37,056 nucleotides of DNA from positions 1 to 37,056 of the forward strand of contig JALSTN010000252.1 in assembly GCA_026983735.1 (NCBI GenBank), read 5' to 3'. Below the pieces are notes generated by a model. The model was not told where the DNA came from and made no database searches. It saw nothing but the letters and a program-made list of their open reading frames with translations. The DNA is from Saprospiraceae bacterium (GTDB taxonomy: Bacteria > Bacteroidota > Bacteroidia > Chitinophagales > Saprospiraceae). Made by a program: the position numbers and the translations under genes. Numbering within the stretch: the first letter of the stretch is position 1; every line of letters starts with the position of its first letter. Of the stretch, positions 1-9,916 are shown one piece after another.

Positions 1-3000
1 ACCTTAGGTGGCACGATGACACATACATTCCCAAGTGAGACAAGTACTTTAAAATATACAGCGATAGATAGTGCGGGGAATATGAGCATGTGCACATGGA
101 GAGTAACAGTAGTAGACGATGAAGATCCGATGATAACCTGTCCAGCAGATATAACAGTAATGACGAGTGCGGGCGGTACGGGAGATTGTTCGGGACATGC
201 AAGTTGGACAAATCCGACCCCGACAGACAACTGTATGGTTGATACGATGAATTTGGTTATAACCTATCCGGATAATAGCGTAGAGTTGCGTCCAAATGTA
301 ACAGCCGGCGGAGCGGAGATGGGAGATTTTCCGAAGGGAGTGAGCAATTTGAAATACACGGTGTGGGATACGACAGGTAATATGAGTATGTGTACCTGGA
401 AGATAACCGTTCAGGACGATGAGGACCCGGTTGTGACTTGTCATGTAGATGTTACCTTGCCAATGGACCCAGGGGTTTGTGAAGTGCTTTTAGGAACAGA
501 TAGTTTAGATGCAGGATATTCAGACAATTGCCCAGACAGCACAATTGCCCATGATTGGCCTTTTGCTCCACAGACACATACATTATATGGTGCTACATTT
601 GGTCCCGGGGTTCATGTTGTGACATGGACCGCAACAGATGAATCAGGTAATACAGCAACTTGCCAAACAACTATTACTATTGTGGATGAGCAGGCTCCGG
701 TATTTTTGAATTGCCCGGATAGTAATTGGATTATCCCAAATGATCTTGGTTGGTGTGGTGCAATAGCTAATTTCCCTCAGCTCATAGCAGAAGATAATTG
801 TACAAGTGAAGCTGATATGAAATATGAGTATAGTCTTGATATGGGGGCTACTTGGACAATGGGCCAAGCCTCTAGCTTATATTATCCTGTTGGGACTACG
901 CCGGTATGGCATAGAGCAACTGATACGGTTGGCAATATAAGTGATACTTGTATGTTTAATGTTATAGTGCTTGACAAGGAGTTTCCCGATGCAGTTTGTA
1001 CACCGGTTACAGTATATATGAGTGCTACATGTGAAGGATTTGTTACAGCAGAACAAATTGGCGGATTATCCACAGATAATTGTGACAGTACCCAGTTGTT
1101 AATTGGGCGTGATACCATTACCTTGATGGATACCATTTTCTTTAATATGGGAGATTTGGATACATCTCCGGTTGTTGTTCATTTAAGAGTATGTGATAGT
1201 GTAGGTAATTGTAGTTGGTGTTCAACTAATGTACATTTAAAGGATACCATACCTCCTGGAATTGTCTGCCCACCAGATTTTACAATGGATGTAGTTGATA
1301 ATGCTTGTTACATTGAATTGCCAGATATTGGAGCAATGTCATTTACAGATAATTGTAATATTTATAGTATAGTTCAGACTCCTGCCCCAGGGACAAATGT
1401 AGGTTCAAGACATGGAGAAGTAGTGAAAGTTACTTTAGTAATAACCGATAACGAAGGGAATACAGATACATGTATGGTCAATATAACTCTCAATGATGCT
1501 ACACCTCCCGAGCTTGCTTGCCCAGCAAATGTCACTATTGGAACTTCTGCAGGGGGAACCGGTGACTGTGAAGGGGTGCATAATTGGAGTCACCCGCTTC
1601 CAATTGACAATTGTCATATTGATTCGTTGAATGTTAAATATACATTCCCAGATGGAAGTATGGAAGTGGATAATAATGTTTCGCATGGAGATACGACTTC
1701 CAAATCTTTCCCATTGGGAACAACACAGATTAAATATACGACTTTAGATAGTGCTGGCAATTCTACCATGTGCTTTTGGATGGTCACTGTGGTAGATGAT
1801 GAAGCACCAATTATTACTTGTCCAGCGGATGTGCGTGGATTAGTTTGTGGGGATATTCCACCTGCTGGGGCATCCGATAAAATGAGTTTTGAGGCACTGG
1901 GTGGGACAATAATGGATAACTGTACTGTTAATGCATTTACTGTAACATATGTTGATGTCTCCAATGGATTAAGCACTTGTAATTTTGATGATAGTCTTGT
2001 TATTACAAGAACTTATACAGTCACAGATAGCTCAGGAAATTATACTACTTGTGTACAAAAGTTTATCTATGATGAAGACGTAACGGCTCCGGTAATCAGC
2101 GGTGTTCCCAATGACACATTAGTGTCTTGTGCTGAGCAAGTTCCAGCTGTACCAATTGTCACAGCTATGGATAATTGTATGAATAATGAACCGATAAATC
2201 TTGACTTTAATGAGGTCGTCACTAATGATAGTTGCCATGACAAGTTTGTTCTTACAAGAACATGGACAGCCTATGACAATTGTAATAATAGTGCATCAGC
2301 CTCTTATACAATTACTGTACGTGATACCATAGCTCCTGAACTTCATAATGTGCCAGCAGATACTTTAGTGCTTTGCCAAGAGGAAATTCCGGCAGTCCCA
2401 TCGAATGTATTTGCTACAGATAATTGTGGACAGTTGATTAATATTGAATTCAATGAAGTGACTGTTCCTAGAGGTTGTGATGATCAATACGATGTTGTCA
2501 GAACATGGAAAGCGACCGACGCTTGCGGAAATGTAATGGATAGTTCACAAACTATATTAATTAGAGATACGATTCCGCCAGTTATAACAGGTGGATCAGA
2601 CTTTGAGATTCTGTGTGATCAATCTAATGCCAATAATGATGATGAGTTGATAAGTTGGTTAAATAATAATGCAGGAGCTGTAGCGATAGATAATTGTAGT
2701 CAAGTAACATGGACCAATAATTATAACATTCTTAACTGGGTAGATGGTTGTGGTGACACGCGTTATGTCGATGTAACATTCTATGCTACTGATGAATGCG
2801 ATAATGTGGATTCGGTTATATTTAGATTTGGGACGATTGATACGATTCCTCCAGTTTTCCAAAATTGCCCCCGTTTGCCTATAGTTGAAAATGCAGAGAC
2901 AGGTCATTGCGATGCATACGTCAATTTCTCTGCTCCTTATGCTTTAGACAATTGTACGGATAGTGTAATAATCTTGCAGATAGATAGCACAGGATTACAT

Positions 3001-6000
3001 TCTGGAAGTCGATTCCCGGTAGGCACAACCATTTTGATTTTTGAAGCAACGGATGGTTGTGGAAATTCAGACACCTGTGAATATAAAATAATAGTAAATG
3101 ATTATTGGGAGGCTCCAATTTTGGCTTGTCCTAGTGTAGACACAATTGATAATGATCCTGGAAAATGCGGTGCAACTGTGTTTAATTTGAAGCCTGGTGT
3201 GCGGGACAGTTGTATTGATCATGTGGCGGTTACTTATTTTATTATTGATTCTAGCGGGTCAATAATAAAAGAAGGTGTGGAAGATGCCAGTGGCGAATTC
3301 TTCCCGGTTGGGGAGAATAAGTTAACATATGTTGCACAAGATCAACCTATTGTGTTGATTACGGAAGTGAGTCAAATGTTGGGTGCTCCTGTAGGTGCAA
3401 CAAGCCCTATTCCCCCTCATTTTGATGGTGATTTAACTAATGGAGATTATGTGGAAATAACCAATTTTGGTCCTACAACCATGGATTTAACCTGTTTGAC
3501 TTTGGAAATCGTCGATGCTGGAGGAAGTGTATGTTCTCGGACATTGCCTAACGGAACGATGTTGGCAGTTGGTGGTACCTTGGTCTTCCATGTGGGAATG
3601 GGAATAGACAATCCCACCAATAGCTATTTCTCTATGAATTGTGTTGAAGCAGCTAATTCAGATCCAAGAGGCTATATTATTAGTTTATATGATCATGTCC
3701 TTGATGTCGTTGCAACCAATGGCTTTGATCCTGTTGGAGCTGGTAGTCTAGCTGTGGTAGAAGCAGATGATTGGTCAGGAGTATCTCCGAATATGGACTG
3801 TCATGCAAGTTATTATAGAGATAGAATTCACGATCATAATGATGATACCGATTGGTTACTGGCAGAGAGTTGTGCACCGGCTACTCTTGGCAGTTTAAAC
3901 CCCAATCTACCTATTTTAACAGACAATGGCACTATTGCCTCATTACAAAGTACAGATCCGGGAGTGGATACTTGTATGTTACCCGTTTTGGTAAGAGATG
4001 TTGAAATTCCGACATGCGTAGAATATGATACGTTAGTTTATTCTATGGCTACTAACTTAAATGTTGACATCAATGTGGGAGAATGTTATACCTCTGTAAT
4101 TAATTATCCTTTTAATGCATTTATCGGAGACGTTAATATACTCAATTTAAATGGAATATCCGGGGATATTAATGGATTGGAGGTGACTCTCATTAGTCCT
4201 GAAGGAACAGAGGTTGTATTGTTTGAAGGTGTTTGTAGTAGCGGTGATACAGATTTTGATTTTAGCTTGATAGACGATGATGCAGCGAATAATATTAATT
4301 CAGTTGGCTGCAACCCCCTTGGAGGAGGAGGTGCTTCACAACCGATGGAAGCACTCAAGAAGTTTTATCTAGAGAATGCGGTGGGTGATTGGACTTTGCA
4401 AATAGCCAACAATTCTTGTGTCCCCAATGTTGGAGTCACTCAACTGCAAAATTGGGAATTGCAGATTCTTTCAATTGATCCATATAGTCAGGGAGATACG
4501 ATCTTCTGTAATGACACCTTGATGTGTGGTGGTAAGTTTATGTGGACTCATCCTATATTGGAGGATAATTGTTGTATAGGTGACATTTATGTGGAATACA
4601 GCTCAAATGACCCAATCGTTGTACCTCCTAATGGCCCAGTTGATGGAGGCCAAGTAACAATGGAATTCTTTGAAGTAGGGACTACCACGGTACGGTATAT
4701 ACTAACCGATAAGGCGGGTAATAAATCAAGTTGTTCCTTTAATGTTACCGTCAAAGACTGTGAGGATCCGATAATCGTTAATTGCCCTGCTGATATTACA
4801 CTTCAAGCCAATCCGGGGGAATGTGAAGTATTCTGGAGTTATGGTTATATTGCAACAGATAATTGTGGAATTGATACGATTGAAGTAACGCCACCTGATG
4901 GTACATATCTCAAGATTGGTAAGCATGAAATAGTTGTTGTTGCTAAAGACTCTGCAGGAAATACAGATACATGTAAGTACTTTGCCACTGTTCGTGAATT
5001 CTTGCCAGCAACAAGTGTAATGGATTGTAATGATCAGACCCAGTTAAGTTTGGATGAGACGTGTACAGCTACTCTTACCGCAGATATGGTCTTATCAGGT
5101 GAAATATACTATTGCTATGAATCTTATGGGCTGGAAGTGACTGAAGGTTGTGGCAACAAGACAGGCGCTCCCCATTCAACTACTTTCACATTGGATGATG
5201 TTGGAAAGTGTTTTACTGTCCGTGTAATTGAGCCAAATACAGGTAATAGTTGTTGGGGATGTGTATGTATTGAAGATAAATTGGCCCCTGTTATCGAATG
5301 TCCGCCCGATACTGCTGTACCTTGCGCTGTTGCATTTGATCCGGTAAATACAGGTAGGCCTACAATATTGAGTTGTGTGCGCAATCCTCAGATGACTTAT
5401 CACGATAAGGTTACAGATAATGGCAGATGTCAGACATATCGACTTACTATTGAAAGAAAATGGACTGTTAAGGATGGTTCAGGAAATGCTGTTACATGTA
5501 CCCAAATGATTCATGTAAAGGAATTTGATTTAGACGATGTAGAATTTCCTGCTGATGTAGATGATTTGTCTGCGCCGGGTTTAGCTTGTGATAAATTTTT
5601 CGATGAGACACTGGATAATAAAATAGATCCTACGAAGGAGTTTATTAGGCCGGGTACACCTAATCCACATTTCATACCACATGCAGTGGATTTATCAACA
5701 GGATGTTCGATAGGATGTGTGGATGATTACTTATTGGATACTGTAATTTATAATGCGAGTGGATGCAGAATTAGAGTTCCTAGAAGTTTGGGCTGGAATG
5801 TGATAAAAAATGGTGTAAATGCCGGTCATCCAAGTCCTTTTCCAATTTATTATAGAAGTCATTGGCAATGGGTAAGGACAAATGGACGTAGGTGTTTTGG
5901 TGGATATCCGACGAATGATCCAAATGCCTTATCACCATATGTGAAATGGACAGGTACAGGAGTTCCTACAATTGGTGGCAAGTCTGTATTCGATAAGCAT

Positions 6001-9000
6001 AAGTATTGTAATTATTCTTATAAGTATGAGGATGAAGTTTATGATGCTTGTGAGGGCGAATTAGAAATTCATAGACATTGGAAGGTGGTGAGTAAATGTT
6101 TGCCTTTAATCCCCGGCGTAAATCCTGCAGAGCATACCCAGGTTATTCGTGTCATAGATCGCGAAGGTCCGAAGATTACATTCCCTGAAGAAGTTACAGT
6201 CAATATGACAGCTACGAGCTGTTTTGGAACTTGGATTGTGCCTGAGCCATGGTTTGAAGATAATTGTTCTGAATCGATATCTTATAAGGTATTAACATGG
6301 ACAGGTAGAGTGGTCAAGCTGCCTAGTGGTCAGTGGATTATTTATGGATTAGCTGAGGGAGATCATAAAGCTATTATTGAGGCTGAAGATGCTTGTGGTA
6401 ATGTAAGTCAGCTTGAGGTTACAATGCATGTAGTAGACAATATTCCTCCAACTCCTGTTTGTAAAACAAAGACAACAGTTAGTTTAGTTAGTTCTAATGA
6501 TCCTGGAACTGATTATGTTACAGTTACGGCTGAATCCTTTGATAATGGTTCTTTTGATAATTGTAAGGAGGTATGGTTTAAGGTGATTCGTATGGAGGAG
6601 TTGCTCGGCAAAACACATGGAAGTAAATCTAACAATACTGTGGCTTGTAATGGACTAAATGGAGATGATGACTTAAGTATAAGTGGCAATCAAGTGTACT
6701 TCGATGATGAGACTTCATTCTGCTGTTTAGATGTCGGACAAAGTGTAATGGTTGTATTTAGAGTCTTTGATATAGATCCAGGAGCAGGACCTATTTCACC
6801 ACAGATTATGGAAAAAGGAAGATTGAAGGGGCACTTCTCGGATTGTATGGTAGAGGTCGATGTTCAGAATAAGGCTTTACCTGTTGTCCATGCACCTGAT
6901 GATGTAGTAGTAAGTTGTCAATATTGGTTTGATGATAGTGAGGCGGCTTTGACTGACCCTGATAATCCAACATTTGGTAGAGTGGTAACAGCAGCAACTT
7001 TAAGACAGAAGCTAAAGACTACTGATGTGGTTTGCCCAAGATGGTGTGAGGATATTGATCTGCACTATCTTAAGTGGTTCCCAAATGGTAAGGCTCCACA
7101 AACAGTGCCGATTCCTTTAGTTTCTGCTAAAGCTTGTCAATTTGCGCAGAATTACTACAATCCAACTCATCCGGATAATAAGTATACCTTGGTCTGGGGA
7201 TGGGACGGATACGTTTCCAGAACATGTGGAGTTACTCCTACCATTACGGTACAGGATAATAGAGAATGTGGACAAGGTGTGATAGTGCGTACGATAACTG
7301 TGACATTAAATGGCGTGAGATATCAGGATAAACAGGAGATTTGGGTTGTTAATTGTGATCCATTCTACATTGATCCGATCGTTTGTACTTCTAATACAGA
7401 TGATATTGAATGGCCCAATGGTTGTAGAGAATCTATTGAGCTCGAAGGGTGTGGAGCAGACCTTGATCCATCTAATCCACAACTTGGTAAGCCTGAAGTA
7501 GTTGGTGATGCTGATAATCAGTGTGCTAATGTTGCTATTAACTATACAGATGATACGATAACGATAGAAAGGGATGCATGCTTCAAGGTAATCAGAGATT
7601 GGAGTGTCATTGATTGGTGTCAGTGGGACATTGATAAAATTGCTGTGGATGATCAAGGACGGCCTTATGGTTATAGTCATCCTCACCCTGGCGAGTGGCA
7701 CTTTAGACAGATTATTCTAGTAAAAGATCAGAATGACCCAGTCGTCACTTGTAGTAAAGGAGATTGTGAACCCAATACATATCGTGATACTATTATTGAT
7801 GGTGTCAAGTATTGTATTGGCCATATTAATCTAAGCGTATCAGCTACTGATGAGTGTACAAAGGATGAATGGTTAAGCTATGATTACAAGATTGATTTAT
7901 ACAATGATGGAGCAGGGAAATATGGCACTTATGATGTGTATGTAGGTCGTGCTCACCTAGGGGAAAAGGCTGTAGATTATTATAACCCTTGGGCTGATAA
8001 TGAACTAGATCCAAGTTCAGCAAGTGGTACCTATCCAATAGGAGAGCATATGCTGCAATACTATGTAGAGGATGGTTGTGGGAATGTCGGTGTATGTAAT
8101 TTATTATTTGAAGTGAAGGACTGCAAAAAACCTACTCCATATTGTGAAGATGGAGCGGTTACCGTTATTATGCCATCTAGTGGTCAAATCACTATCTGGG
8201 CAACAGATCTTGATGCAGGAAGTTATGATAATTGCACAGATACATCAGACTTGAAGTTCTATTTCAATGGAGATCCAAACCAAACAGGTTATACCGTTAA
8301 TTGTGATACATTTACAGCACATGGAGCTACGGTTGAAGTGACCCTTGAAGTTGAAGTTTGGGTAGAAGATGAGGCTGGAAATACTGACTTCTGCAAGACG
8401 CTTATTGTTGTTCAAGATAATAATAATGTTTGTGGTAATAACACCAGTATCGCGGGTAAAGTTATTGATCGTAAAGATCAAGTGCTTCAATCTGTTTTGG
8501 TAAGATTAATGGATAAGGATAGTACAATTGTCAAGACTAAGAAGACAAGAGGTGAGTTTGTTGTTACCGTTCCGGAAAAAGCTGAGTATATAGATATATT
8601 CAAAAATGATGGATGGTTAAATGGAGTTAATACAAAGGATCTTGTTTTCATTCAATTTTACTTGCTCGGTAAACGTTCATTTGGAGATGCTTACCAATAC
8701 TTAGCTGCTGATGCCAATAACAACCATTCGGTATCAACTGGTGATATTGCAATTCTTAGAAAGTTAATTCTTGGTAAAATTGATAATCTGGATCGATGGA
8801 AGCAAACTTCTTGGCGCTTTGTTCCTAAAGATTTCATATTCAACAATTATATGGATCCATGGAAGCATCCTGAGCGTCTACCTATTCAATCTCTTATAGA
8901 GGCAGAGTTAGATGCAGATTTTAGAGCTATTAAAGTAGGGGATGTGGATGCTTCTGCGAAACCTAATTTTACTCAAAAGGCTCAAGTGAGATCTGATAAG

Positions 9001-9675
9001 AAAATTGAATTGATTGTGCCAGAGACAAAGGTTCAGGTCGGTAAACGTATTGAGTTACCTGTGACTGCGAAGAACTTTAGGAATATTGTTGGTATGCAAT
9101 TTAGCCTTGAGTTTGAGCAGGACCAATTGATGTTTGAATCTATTGAACCAGGGAAATTGGATATTGTACCAGGGAACTATGGGGCAAGGCTTACACCAAA
9201 TGGAATTCTAACGTTTAGTTGGAATGCCGAGAGTTCTGGTCAGACTATTAAGGAAGAGGAAGTTTTATTTACTCTTGTATTCAAAGGTCTAACTGAAACA
9301 ATCAATCCGAGGATGATAGTCAGTTCAGTGTTTACACCGGCTGAGGGATATGATGCACAAGGTAGAGATTATGAAATTCATATGAGATATGAAGGTAAAT
9401 ACGCAAAACAACCTGTATTCAGATTGTATCAGAATGAGCCGAATCCATACAAGGATAAAACAGAAATTAGATTTGACCTTCCTAAGGATATGTTAGTAGA
9501 ATTGACATTCTACACAGAGCATGGTAAGATTTTGAAAAAGCTCCCAATGAAAGGATTGGCAGGCGAGAATAGAATAGTAGTAAGTGCTAAAGAGCTAGGC
9601 GAAGTAGGAATAATCTTCTATCAATTAGATTCAGAAGATTACACGGCCACTAGAAAGATGGTTATTGTAAAGTAA
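1..9675 (+). CDS. Giant HYR-repeat surface protein with dockerin-like, cohesin-like and T9SS sorting domains (5' partial)
   Basis: The frame is open to the left edge, so the start lies outside the window; residues below count from the Met codon at 16. Most of the protein is a chain of Cys-rich beta-sandwich modules with HYR signatures: D-x-x-P-x-h-x-C-P at each boundary, a D-N-C turn, and T-D-x-x-G-N-x-x-x-C near each end. A lamin-tail-like module (about 1109-1297) and a proprotein-convertase P-domain-like module (about 1344-1490) interrupt the chain. Near the C-terminus come a CnaB-like/dockerin-like region (about 2806-2985; paired D-x-N-x-N-x-x-x-S type segments, including AADANNNHSVSTGDIA), a cohesin-like domain (about 2995-3125) and a T9SS type A tail (about 3135-3219, beginning FRLYQNEPNPY). 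The tail implies export through the T9SS to the cell surface or medium, probably as an adhesin or matrix protein; that role is inferred. Export and family are well supported, the ligand is unknown. Confidence 0.93.
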   Translation, partial: TLGGTMTHTFPSETSTLKYTAIDSAGNMSMCTWRVTVVDDEDPMITCPADITVMTSAGGTGDCSGHASWTNPTPTDNCMVDTMNLVITYPDNSVELRPNVTAGGAEMGDFPKGVSNLKYTVWDTTGNMSMCTWKITVQDDEDPVVTCHVDVTLPMDPGVCEVLLGTDSLDAGYSDNCPDSTIAHDWPFAPQTHTLYGATFGPGVHVVTWTATDESGNTATCQTTITIVDEQAPVFLNCPDSNWIIPNDLGWCGAIANFPQLIAEDNCTSEADMKYEYSLDMGATWTMGQASSLYYPVGTTPVWHRATDTVGNISDTCMFNVIVLDKEFPDAVCTPVTVYMSATCEGFVTAEQIGGLSTDNCDSTQLLIGRDTITLMDTIFFNMGDLDTSPVVVHLRVCDSVGNCSWCSTNVHLKDTIPPGIVCPPDFTMDVVDNACYIELPDIGAMSFTDNCNIYSIVQTPAPGTNVGSRHGEVVKVTLVITDNEGNTDTCMVNITLNDATPPELACPANVTIGTSAGGTGDCEGVHNWSHPLPIDNCHIDSLNVKYTFPDGSMEVDNNVSHGDTTSKSFPLGTTQIKYTTLDSAGNSTMCFWMVTVVDDEAPIITCPADVRGLVCGDIPPAGASDKMSFEALGGTIMDNCTVNAFTVTYVDVSNGLSTCNFDDSLVITRTYTVTDSSGNYTTCVQKFIYDEDVTAPVISGVPNDTLVSCAEQVPAVPIVTAMDNCMNNEPINLDFNEVVTNDSCHDKFVLTRTWTAYDNCNNSASASYTITVRDTIAPELHNVPADTLVLCQEEIPAVPSNVFATDNCGQLINIEFNEVTVPRGCDDQYDVVRTWKATDACGNVMDSSQTILIRDTIPPVITGGSDFEILCDQSNANNDDELISWLNNNAGAVAIDNCSQVTWTNNYNILNWVDGCGDTRYVDVTFYATDECDNVDSVIFRFGTIDTIPPVFQNCPRLPIVENAETGHCDAYVNFSAPYALDNCTDSVIILQIDSTGLHSGSRFPVGTTILIFEATDGCGNSDTCEYKIIVNDYWEAPILACPSVDTIDNDPGKCGATVFNLKPGVRDSCIDHVAVTYFIIDSSGSIIKEGVEDASGEFFPVGENKLTYVAQDQPIVLITEVSQMLGAPVGATSPIPPHFDGDLTNGDYVEITNFGPTTMDLTCLTLEIVDAGGSVCSRTLPNGTMLAVGGTLVFHVGMGIDNPTNSYFSMNCVEAANSDPRGYIISLYDHVLDVVATNGFDPVGAGSLAVVEADDWSGVSPNMDCHASYYRDRIHDHNDDTDWLLAESCAPATLGSLNPNLPILTDNGTIASLQSTDPGVDTCMLPVLVRDVEIPTCVEYDTLVYSMATNLNVDINVGECYTSVINYPFNAFIGDVNILNLNGISGDINGLEVTLISPEGTEVVLFEGVCSSGDTDFDFSLIDDDAANNINSVGCNPLGGGGASQPMEALKKFYLENAVGDWTLQIANNSCVPNVGVTQLQNWELQILSIDPYSQGDTIFCNDTLMCGGKFMWTHPILEDNCCIGDIYVEYSSNDPIVVPPNGPVDGGQVTMEFFEVGTTTVRYILTDKAGNKSSCSFNVTVKDCEDPIIVNCPADITLQANPGECEVFWSYGYIATDNCGIDTIEVTPPDGTYLKIGKHEIVVVAKDSAGNTDTCKYFATVREFLPATSVMDCNDQTQLSLDETCTATLTADMVLSGEIYYCYESYGLEVTEGCGNKTGAPHSTTFTLDDVGKCFTVRVIEPNTGNSCWGCVCIEDKLAPVIECPPDTAVPCAVAFDPVNTGRPTILSCVRNPQMTYHDKVTDNGRCQTYRLTIERKWTVKDGSGNAVTCTQMIHVKEFDLDDVEFPADVDDLSAPGLACDKFFDETLDNKIDPTKEFIRPGTPNPHFIPHAVDLSTGCSIGCVDDYLLDTVIYNASGCRIRVPRSLGWNVIKNGVNAGHPSPFPIYYRSHWQWVRTNGRRCFGGYPTNDPNALSPYVKWTGTGVPTIGGKSVFDKHKYCNYSYKYEDEVYDACEGELEIHRHWKVVSKCLPLIPGVNPAEHTQVIRVIDREGPKITFPEEVTVNMTATSCFGTWIVPEPWFEDNCSESISYKVLTWTGRVVKLPSGQWIIYGLAEGDHKAIIEAEDACGNVSQLEVTMHVVDNIPPTPVCKTKTTVSLVSSNDPGTDYVTVTAESFDNGSFDNCKEVWFKVIRMEELLGKTHGSKSNNTVACNGLNGDDDLSISGNQVYFDDETSFCCLDVGQSVMVVFRVFDIDPGAGPISPQIMEKGRLKGHFSDCMVEVDVQNKALPVVHAPDDVVVSCQYWFDDSEAALTDPDNPTFGRVVTAATLRQKLKTTDVVCPRWCEDIDLHYLKWFPNGKAPQTVPIPLVSAKACQFAQNYYNPTHPDNKYTLVWGWDGYVSRTCGVTPTITVQDNRECGQGVIVRTITVTLNGVRYQDKQEIWVVNCDPFYIDPIVCTSNTDDIEWPNGCRESIELEGCGADLDPSNPQLGKPEVVGDADNQCANVAINYTDDTITIERDACFKVIRDWSVIDWCQWDIDKIAVDDQGRPYGYSHPHPGEWHFRQIILVKDQNDPVVTCSKGDCEPNTYRDTIIDGVKYCIGHINLSVSATDECTKDEWLSYDYKIDLYNDGAGKYGTYDVYVGRAHLGEKAVDYYNPWADNELDPSSASGTYPIGEHMLQYYVEDGCGNVGVCNLLFEVKDCKKPTPYCEDGAVTVIMPSSGQITIWATDLDAGSYDNCTDTSDLKFYFNGDPNQTGYTVNCDTFTAHGATVEVTLEVEVWVEDEAGNTDFCKTLIVVQDNNNVCGNNTSIAGKVIDRKDQVLQSVLVRLMDKDSTIVKTKKTRGEFVVTVPEKAEYIDIFKNDGWLNGVNTKDLVFIQFYLLGKRSFGDAYQYLAADANNNHSVSTGDIAILRKLILGKIDNLDRWKQTSWRFVPKDFIFNNYMDPWKHPERLPIQSLIEAELDADFRAIKVGDVDASAKPNFTQKAQVRSDKKIELIVPETKVQVGKRIELPVTAKNFRNIVGMQFSLEFEQDQLMFESIEPGKLDIVPGNYGARLTPNGILTFSWNAESSGQTIKEEEVLFTLVFKGLTETINPRMIVSSVFTPAEGYDAQGRDYEIHMRYEGKYAKQPVFRLYQNEPNPYKDKTEIRFDLPKDMLVELTFYTEHGKILKKLPMKGLAGENRIVVSAKELGEVGIIFYQLDSEDYTATRKMVIVK
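115..414 (+). repeat. HYR module, copy A of a related set
   Basis: This is a 100-codon module (residues 34-133 of the giant protein). It shares the string SAGGTGDC, a W-x-x-P-x-P-x-D-N-C turn and a closing G-N-x-x-M-C-x-W segment with the module at 1492-1794. The tail of another copy (NMSMCTW) lies directly upstream at 1-114, so copies of this subtype are adjacent at the window edge. The DNA has diverged more than the protein. Confidence 0.75.
1492..1794 (+). repeat. HYR module, copy B of the same subtype
   Basis: This is a 101-codon module (residues 493-593) matching the module at 115-414 along its whole length, including SAGGTGDC, the P-x-D-N-C turn and the final V-D-D-E-x-P boundary. Other HYR modules of different subtype separate the two copies, which suggests intragenic duplication followed by shuffling. 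Confidence 0.7.
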
Positions 9676-9712
9676 TATTTAGTTCTTTAGTGGGTATTTC
9701 TGCCCCTGTAAG

Positions 9713-9750
9713 AAGCAAAGACTCTTTATTTCAATAAAGAGTCTTTGCTT
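9713..9750 (+). terminator. Strong intrinsic terminator after the HYR-repeat gene
   Basis: There is a perfect 18-bp inverted repeat: AAGCAAAGACTCTTTATT, a 2-nt centre, then its exact reverse complement, followed by a short T-run (TTTTCT). It starts 37 bp after the stop codon of the giant surface gene. It should end that transcript and insulate the glycan locus downstream. Confidence 0.85.
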
Positions 9751-9850
9751 TTCTAGGAGCCAATGGTTAATCACTCTGAAATCTTACAATTGTTCTTGAA
9801 TTACTACCATTAGGAGAGCAATGACTGTAAATATGTTAGCACTCATTCAA

Positions 9851-9879
9851 TTGAGTGGAGGTGAGTTTATCCTACTTTG
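9851..9879 (+). promoter_or_regulatory. Possible Bacteroidota-type promoter for the glycan operon
   Basis: A TTG (9851-9853) sits 19 nt before TACTTTG (9873-9879). This resembles the -33 TTTG / -7 TAnnTTTG pattern of Bacteroidota housekeeping promoters, though the -7 box is one base short. It is the best candidate between the terminator and the first gene of the glycan block, about 40 bp before its start. Confidence 0.35.
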
Positions 9880-9916
9880 TTATCATAGTTCATGTTGAAA
9901 TAAATCTTGAAGAAAA

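Noticed and set aside
49-9000. Many open frames on the minus strand inside the giant HYR gene, for example 7306-7701 and 49-444
   Set aside because: They lie wholly inside a well-supported coding frame, have low-complexity His/Tyr/Ile-rich translations and match no family; they follow from the biased codon use of the repeats.
8431-9400. Cohesin/dockerin-like domains as evidence of a cellulosome
   Set aside because: There are no carbohydrate-active catalytic domains, and similar modules are common in non-cellulosomal surface proteins.
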